DNA from: Heterobilharzia americana
Lineage: Eukaryota; Platyhelminthes; Trematoda; Strigeidida; Schistosomatidae
Direction of reading: 5' to 3'
Assembly: GCA_944470555.2 (NCBI GenBank)
Contig: OX104134.1
Location: 97,520,701-97,584,700, forward strand
DNA length: 64,000 nt
In this document: piece by piece, positions 57,207 to 64,000 of the stretch
Layout: every line of letters begins with the position of its first letter
Numbering within the stretch: the stretch's first letter is position 1
Translations under genes and position numbers: made by a program
The notes under the pieces: model-generated
Told to the model about the DNA's origin: nothing
The model's database searches: none
What the model saw: only the letters and a program-made list of their open reading frames with translations

Positions 57207-60150
57207 CCTAAGCCCGGATAAAGAGGGACGGTTGGGCATAGGGCTAGCACCCCTACCCCGAAAACCAATACAACCGCTACAGAAACTTCAAAGCGAAGAC
57301 AAAAGAAATAAAAACAAACTTATTCCTCGCTGGAATCGGGGGACGAAATGACGCCGGTTGGTAAACGTCTCTAGCAAGCCAATTGGCCGATGTGTCTTCC
57401 CTTCTCTCGATGGAAGCGAAAGTAAACATGCGGAGATGGAATGTCCACAACATGTATGAACCTAGCAAGGTTGTCCAGATTACCAAGGAGATGAGAAGGT
57501 ATAGCATAGGAGTGCTTGGAGTCTGCGAGGAATATGCAGATGGAATGGGAGTGGACTCTCCCATCTGTCAACTTCAGAGTCAATAATCTACTCCGATATT
57601 GTCACCCAGACGACAACTACGAGCACAGCACACTGAGTTATGGAGTGGCCATCATGATGTCCCTTGAAAAGCATCGAAGGCTCTCTATCATGCAGTGAGA
57701 ACGAATCTCCTCCTGCAGGATCAGGACCATCACAGCAAGATTCAACTCAAAAGGAAGGAAAGTCACAATCATACAATTCTACGCAATAGACCTACAAATA
57801 ATTCAGATGAAGAGAAGAAGGAGGAATTCTACAGACAACTACAATCAGTACAGGACAAGACTGCAGTTGAGAACATCAAAATTCTAATGGGCGACATGAA
57901 TGCCAAACTGGGAGGGAGCAGACAACACAAGAAGAGAATTTATCATGGGTCGAGAAACGCTTGGTGAAATGAAGAACGAGAATGGAGAACTGTTTGCAGA
58001 ATTCTGCGCATTCAGCGATTTGGTGATTGGAGTGGGGCAATGTGTACGAACACAAGGATTTCACCAGACACCAGGACACACTACACTAGAAATCAGATCG
58101 ACTTCATTTCAAAGTGGAGACACAGCCAGCCAACTGGACACGAGATCAAATCACGAAGAGGAGCAGATGTAGGTTCACACCACTCACTCCACTATCTAGT
58201 GCAAGGAGCCTACCTTCGAAATCAAGTTGAAAGCCTTCACTTCACAGAAGTTGGTGATAGACCATAGTTCGAGTTGAACACCCAGAACAGAGACCGAAGT
58301 GAAGGACGAAACTACAGGTGACATCTTCACATCAGTCAGGCATCAAGGAAAAAGTGGGAGACATTGAGCAAGATCCGTGAAGAAAGGTGTGTGGAAGAAG
58401 ACTGGAACTCTGTGAAAGAGATGTGGAAAGGAACCTGCATAACGGTGTTAGAAAGGAAGAAGAAGAAGAAGAAGCAAGTCGGGACAAGAAATGGATCTTG
58501 ATGGACACATGGAAGCTGATTGAGAAGGGAGAAGATGATGAAGCACTTCAAAAAGCTCTTGAATCGACCACCACCTGCACTTCGTTCAGAAATGCCACCT
58601 TCAGCCACAGAACTACCAGTAAACACAAGCCGTTTGACGAAAGTCGAAGTCCTGAACGCTATAAAGCTACTGAAATGCAGGAAAGCATCAGGGGCCGATG
58701 AAATCCAGCCAGAAGCACTGAGAACAGACGGAGGGACAACAGCGTACATGCTCACACCACCATTGCAGAAGGTCTGGAAGGATGGGAAGATACCTGCGAA
58801 CTGATTGGAAGAAGGACTACCTTGTCAAACTCCTGAAGAAGGGCGACCTAACTGTTAGCAAAAACTGGCACGGAATCACGCTCCTGTCCACCCCAAGTGA
58901 GCGAAATATTAAGCCGCATCATCCTGGAGAGACAAACTTTGTAAGACGACTCCATTCATTTTCATGGTTTGTGTGCACTCCAAGTAATTCGGCAGTTGAT
59001 TCAACACTACGAAGTCCCACTAGTCTTTATCAACCTCATTCAACAGCTATATGCTATATGATACTGCATGCCAAGTGGTTCACACAGTAGTGGAAAGCTC
59101 ATTGATGCCTTTGAAGTGAAGACAGGAGATAGGAGTAAGACAAGGCTGTCACCTACTATCACCGATGATTGCCCTGATTGTGGTCGACTGGATCATGCAG
59201 CAAACCGTGAGGAGCAAGAAGATGGACATATGCTGGCTGGACAGCTGAAAATACCCCAGAAGAAGGTTTCGATTTCGCCGCCGGTGATGATTTATGTCTA
59301 ATGTCCTGTCGCACAAACTGGAAGATTTACAGACGAAACCAACAAGTTGGCAGAAGAGGTGAGGCAGAGCAGTGAAGACGGGACTTCGTTCAGGTGAACG
59401 TAGAGAAGACAGAGGTGATGAAGATACCTAACGAACAACAGCATCAACAACAAGTACCAATCACGATGAACGGGAGAAAGCTGAAGGAAGTAGTCTCCTT
59501 CACCTACCTAGTCAGGGCAGCATCGTTTCAACTACAGGTGGCAGCACAGGCACAGATGAGGATTACACAGCAGCCGGATCAAAAATGCGAGAAAGGCCTT
59601 CATTAATCTGAAATCAGTGTGGAGACTCACTGCACTTCACTCGGCATAAAGAACAAGATCCAGATTTCCAACACTCACGTCAGTCAAGTAAGTCAGTGCT
59701 CCCATGATGGTTGAGAGACATAGTGCGTCACGAAAAGCATTTCCAACAAACTATGGACGTACATCATCAGCAGCTACAGCCTACGCTCACTCGATTCTGA
59801 AGAACAGATGGCCAGAATAATAAGAATAAGCAAAGTGGAACTCCGGTCTGTTAACGATCTAACGAAGAACCAGCCAACAAATATGCGGAAGAAAGTGAAG
59901 ATGGATCGGGCATAGACTGAGGGGACCATTTGGGAACGTTACGCGCCAGGCCATGTCAGGCCTGCGAGTGGAAGGCAAATGGGAAACGACGCGTTGTGGG
60001 TCGAGGGTCATGAGGAAGAAATGAGAGGTTGCAGACATCCGTGTAGCCAGGTTCAAAAGACTGCAGGGAAAAGAGTGCAGTGGAGACGTGCTGCTGAAGC
60101 TGTATCTTCCACTCGGAAACCCAAAGGGCAAATAACAATAACAACAATAA
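57207..60150 (+). mobile_element. SR2-like RTE retrotransposon, about 2.9 kb, mosaic copy
   Basis: It starts with the same CCTAAGC 5' end as the copy at 47271 and ends in CAAATAACAATAACAACAAT. Endonuclease: MRRWNVHNMYEPSKVV (57428) and ILMGDMNAKLGG (57880). Then come KASGADEIQPEAL (58680), NWHGITLLS (58860), KTEVMKIP (59400) and the frame-broken FTYLVRAAS (59500). From 57207 to 58936 it is nearly identical to 45544-47271, including the same frameshifts. From 58937 to about 58999 it has unrelated sequence replacing the palm motif A region, and beyond that it resembles the partner only at roughly 90 percent by eye. It cannot encode a functional protein. Confidence 0.85.
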
Positions 60151-60689
60151 GGGAAGTTCGAAAAGGCTTTCAAAGCTTCTCGGCCAGATTGTTTAGCTTA
60201 TGAAACCCATGGCCGAGTCTTTGACGTCCTTCAACATAAGATCCAAGGATGTCCCGCCAGCATCTACTATCATCTTCTGGAGTGCCAAGGAGTCTTTGGA
60301 AGGAAACCCTTCAACTCTTCCCACTCACGGTCTGATGATTGTCAACCTTTCTGCCTGTCTTTGGCCAGAGGCGCCCTGCGATCATACAGATGCAAAGTAG
60401 TTGAGTTATGGTCGAGACGGACGAAAAGTTGTATGGGCGGGGTATACTGAGAATTCCCTGAGTAAGAAAGAACAAAGAATCGCACTCCTGAAAACCTATC
60501 CATGCCATGGAGTTTAAACATCCACGCTGAATCAGGCTGGATTCTTTAGGATGAGATAAAAGGAAAAGAAGCGTTCGCCGAGACGAAACCTTGCCATGAA
60601 AAGAGAGAAAACATTCTTGGAATGTTAGATTCTCAGGTTGTCGCACCTTGGAAACGAATCCTTCCAACGCCCTTCGGCAAGGTCAGGTA

Positions 60690-62520
60690 ACTCTGTAAGC
60701 TCTTTGAACACCATCTACACCAATGCTGATGTAGTTACTGATGAAACTCTAGGGCTGAAGACTGTAAACAAGGCCTTGACGTATTGGCCGTTACTGAAAC
60801 CCGGTTGGTGGAGGATTTCTACTTTACTGCACTTCTTTCTGGGTACTCTTGTACTATGACGAACAGGGTTTTGTGTTGCAAGGTCGATTTTGTGATACCG
60901 CTTGTTCGTGGTGGCCTTCACGTGCAATCAGAAAGTTTGGAAGCGCATGAACGTGGTGAATCTGAAGTGATGGTTCTTAAGTTGGAATCATAGCGCAGTA
61001 CCCTTAAATTTGGGGAATTTGCCGCGGAACATTTGGCCCTGCAAACTACTTCGTACTTGCTCACGTGCAGAACTAAAGTAGGGTCAATAGACGCCCAGCG
61101 GTTGGAGACCTGAGCACCACAGGTACTAACTGGACAGAGTTTACAGTCAGCCTCAAGTAGTTGTTTCCAAAGTGAAGTACATTTTGGGTTCTAGAATCAG
61201 CCTTGGTTCAAAAAGTAATTTGTGCCATACATCATGAATTTTAATAGGTGCCGTCACCATTGAATTCGGCCCTTACCCACCGTGCACCGATATTACGGAT
61301 TTATGTCTCCTCTTTCCGTAGGTGAATAACAATCAAGTCGCGTGAATCTTTGATTTTCGAACATAAGATTTTGACTACGATGCCGTTCCTTCTAGATCTA
61401 ATATATGCGGCGAATGAATTTTGGGCATTACTGATTGTGCAGTCAGTAAAAGTTGACTATCGAGGATGCCTGGAATCTGTTTAGAACTTCTTTCGAAGGG
61501 ATAACGATACCACCTGATCCATAATTGACCCACGAAGATCCCTATACCGCTTACTGTTATTTGATAGTTATTAGCAAAAGCTGTTAAGATGGAAAATAGC
61601 TCACAGAACTTACTTTCAGAAACCAGGCCGGAAACATATAAAACCGAGTATTCTACGGATCAAAATCCATTCAAACTTTAGCTTACACAATCTTGAATGC
61701 CACAATGGAAGCATCTCCAGGTGGTTCCCAAGACTCCCCTAATAGACACTGCTTAATAACCATGAAACAAAGACAGGAAAAGGTGGAGCTCCCTCTCCGG
61801 TTACCGGGGGCTAACCGCATAGCTTGGTGGGATCCAGACTACTCAACTCCAATGACCTGTCTGAATACTTGAATTAAGTCTTTTCGGTAACCTGGAATAT
61901 TGACTCATTCACCAACAGTACCAACACTGCTTCGCTAACGGGTTGTTTCTTATGAATAAATATTTTATTCTCGTTAATATTTTATGGTCGTTATTACCAA
62001 ACTCAAGTCCGGAAACTCGCTGTTTCGATAGCTTCTACCCAAGATAGATGCCTTCGCTAGCTTGCACCGGGGCTGGGTCATCTGATCGATCTATAAATGG
62101 GTCTTTACTCCTAACTCACCACCCCAAAGACTGGAAGGATGTCACAGTCAGCCGAGTTTTTAGGACCGGTAACCATCAGTTAATTTCTTACTGTCACCAT
62201 ATAAGCCCAACTGCCGTGCTAACCCGGGCTTTCGAAAACAGCCATGGTAAGGTGCCAAGCGACAGTGAATCAAATGACCTTCTCCACCGCAGCAGCACAG
62301 CTTTAGGCCAGGATACTCCTGTTTGACATGCCTTAGCACGGTAGTACGCAAAAAAGCAGTAGCTCGCGATGGCAAGCCGCTGGTAGACACTGCGTTGATG
62401 GACTTTAGTAAGGCTCTCTACAAGGTATCACGTAGAGTTAGTGGGAAGACTTTCTTCTTCAGAGTTCAGTGGTAGGGTAAATTCCTCGAATATACACCTC
62501 CTGTACTCTAAGTCCGAGGG
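60690..62520 (+). mobile_element. Decayed CR1-like retrotransposon, endonuclease and RT
   Basis: SLNTIYTNAD (60700-60730) and AVTETRLVEDF (60784 onward) match the start of a CR1-type endonuclease, split by a frameshift. An RT finger-like HHPKDWKDVTVSRVFRTG is at 62120-62170 and DFSKALYKVS, a palm motif A, near 62402-62430. The middle is strongly degraded and the end is unclear. Confidence 0.65.
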
Positions 62521-64000
62521 TGAGGTTTGATGGGACTCCCTCTAATTAGAATTCTGTGATAAGTAGAGTCCCTCCAAGAGCAATAATGTATCCCCTTATT
62601 CTCCCGTTGTATCCTAATTAACTATTGTAAACGCTCACCACTAAATTCACAGGTAGCCGCAACAATATGGCATTTAGGAATCAGAATTAGTTTATTGAGG
62701 CTTAATCTGTGGGAAGTGTAAGTACATTTAGGCACAACACAGAGTAACATACAGACACTTCCTCGTTACGTCGCAAGAGGCTACCATGGATGTCACATGT
62801 ATTCTAACAAGGCTATGATGTGGTCTTCTTTTCGTTGGCATTCTTATTCTTCTGCACTGCTGGAGCCTAAGCTGGGGTAATATCTTGTACGCTGAACACT
62901 CGGGCGATGAAGAAAGCTTTTTTCTGATTAAAGCTGAGCAGTCGTCCACAGACTTTGGTTGCTACTTTTAACATATTTGCAGGATACTTAGATGCATGTC
63001 AGAAGATTTTGCCGCATCTTCCCCCATTTCCGATTGTAATGGCTGTGACAGTGAATGCATGTGCATAGTTTTCGAACCCTTCCTGTATCAAATTTGGCTG
63101 AAATATTACCGTTATGAACTTTATGCTGTGCAAAGTCCTTTCATCACCGGGACTTGGTATTTTGTCTCCACTTTTCCACATTTCCCTTTGGCTAGATGCT
63201 GAGCTGATCACTACAAGCGGCCGTTCCAGCCCTAACGTTTTAATAAAACAACAATAAATATTTTATTCTCATATTAGTAATTTAACATGAGAGAAGCCAG
63301 TTTAAGGGGACCATCACGTTGATACATGTTGGAAAATGTATAAGATTTTACGGGACCTGAATGATGCAGAAGGGAGGCCATTAAATTCGATTAAAAACGC
63401 CAGAACATTTCACAAGTTCTGGAATGAACAAGAAAATACCACTTTTCACCATATACAGAGTGTTAATGTTTGGTCGTTTTCAGTCATACTTTCCTCTTTA
63501 CCATCAGTGGCACCAGGGTCGCGCAAAATTCCAAATTTCCGTCACAAGTAGTTGACATGTTTGATTCGTCTTCGTACCACCCCGTTACGCTACATAAATG
63601 TCTATTTTATCATAAATTCTTGTGCCTATGGCTTCGGAGACCAAAAGAATCCACACTGATGACGTCGCGAATCCGAAAGTTTTCACTAGATCACGTAATC
63701 CAAGTGAATATCTATTCCAGTGTTATCATTCACAGCAATATAGATTTACACCATCAGAATCAGACATTGTGGTGCAAAGGAACGAGCATTTGAAAGGGCT
63801 GCGGACCAGTGACAGCGCATCCCCCATACTGTTCACCTCAACCTGTGCAGCATTATCAAGCAGGTACATTCAGTGTTAGATGAAGTACTAGAGAAGTCTG
63901 TTGCATAGCATTACTGCGAATACGTTCCCTTTAAAGTCAATAGGTGAGTTGATCTCCTGAATTTTACTGTATGTCCAGATTTTCGTCGCCATTACGGCCG
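62521..64000. other. Unassigned DNA
   Basis: Overlapping frames of 60-107 codons lie at 62996-63879 on both strands. None shows a domain I recognise or a supported splice pattern. TAAAATAT-type AT blocks occur near 63240-63290. Confidence 0.35.

Overview
The window reads as nuclear genomic DNA of a blood fluke (genus Schistosoma). I infer this from three things: AT-rich intergenic DNA; tiny introns (37 and 39 bp) mixed with very large ones (3.5-5.3 kb); and a mobile-element set typical of schistosomes. That set comprises RTE-like non-LTR elements resembling SR2 and SR3/Perere-3, CR1-like elements, Penelope-like elements with a GIY-YIG domain, and Smα-type SINEs carrying hammerhead ribozymes. 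I cannot fix the species. Element names are by resemblance only.

Two host genes can be reconstructed exon by exon. (1) Plus strand 21478-22960: a five-exon SR-family splicing factor with one RRM and an RS tail, closest in motif layout to SRSF10. One base appears to be missing in exon 3. (2) Minus strand 25632-40257: ARPC3, the p21 subunit of the Arp2/3 complex. Four coding exons are present and only the first few codons are missing. Its introns hold an uninterrupted 720-codon Penelope-like ORF, a membrane-protein-like open frame, a tRNA-like sequence and many SINEs. An unidentified 80-codon open frame lies just past the ARPC3 poly(A) signal.

Layout. 1-7.8 kb is AT-rich non-coding DNA, with a near-perfect 306-bp inverted repeat (2131-3256) and a Penelope fragment (5787-6293). 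7.9-11 kb holds a decayed non-LTR element and a truncated SR2-like element, followed by an assembly gap (11321-11479). 11.5-15.4 kb is unassigned, with broken open frames. 15.5-18.7 kb is a near full-length decayed SR3-like element. 21.5-40.3 kb is the host-gene block. 40.7-54.6 kb is a retroelement graveyard, including an SR2-like copy inserted inside an SR3-like copy. 57.2-60.2 kb is a second SR2-like copy in the opposite orientation. 60.7-62.5 kb is a decayed CR1-like element. The rest is unassigned.

The most notable signals are: a second tRNA-like SINE family whose copies together imply a hammerhead ribozyme; the 306-bp foldback; a 615-bp near-identical inverted pair bracketing both host genes; and two SR2-like copies that share disabling mutations but switch abruptly from near-identity to clear divergence.
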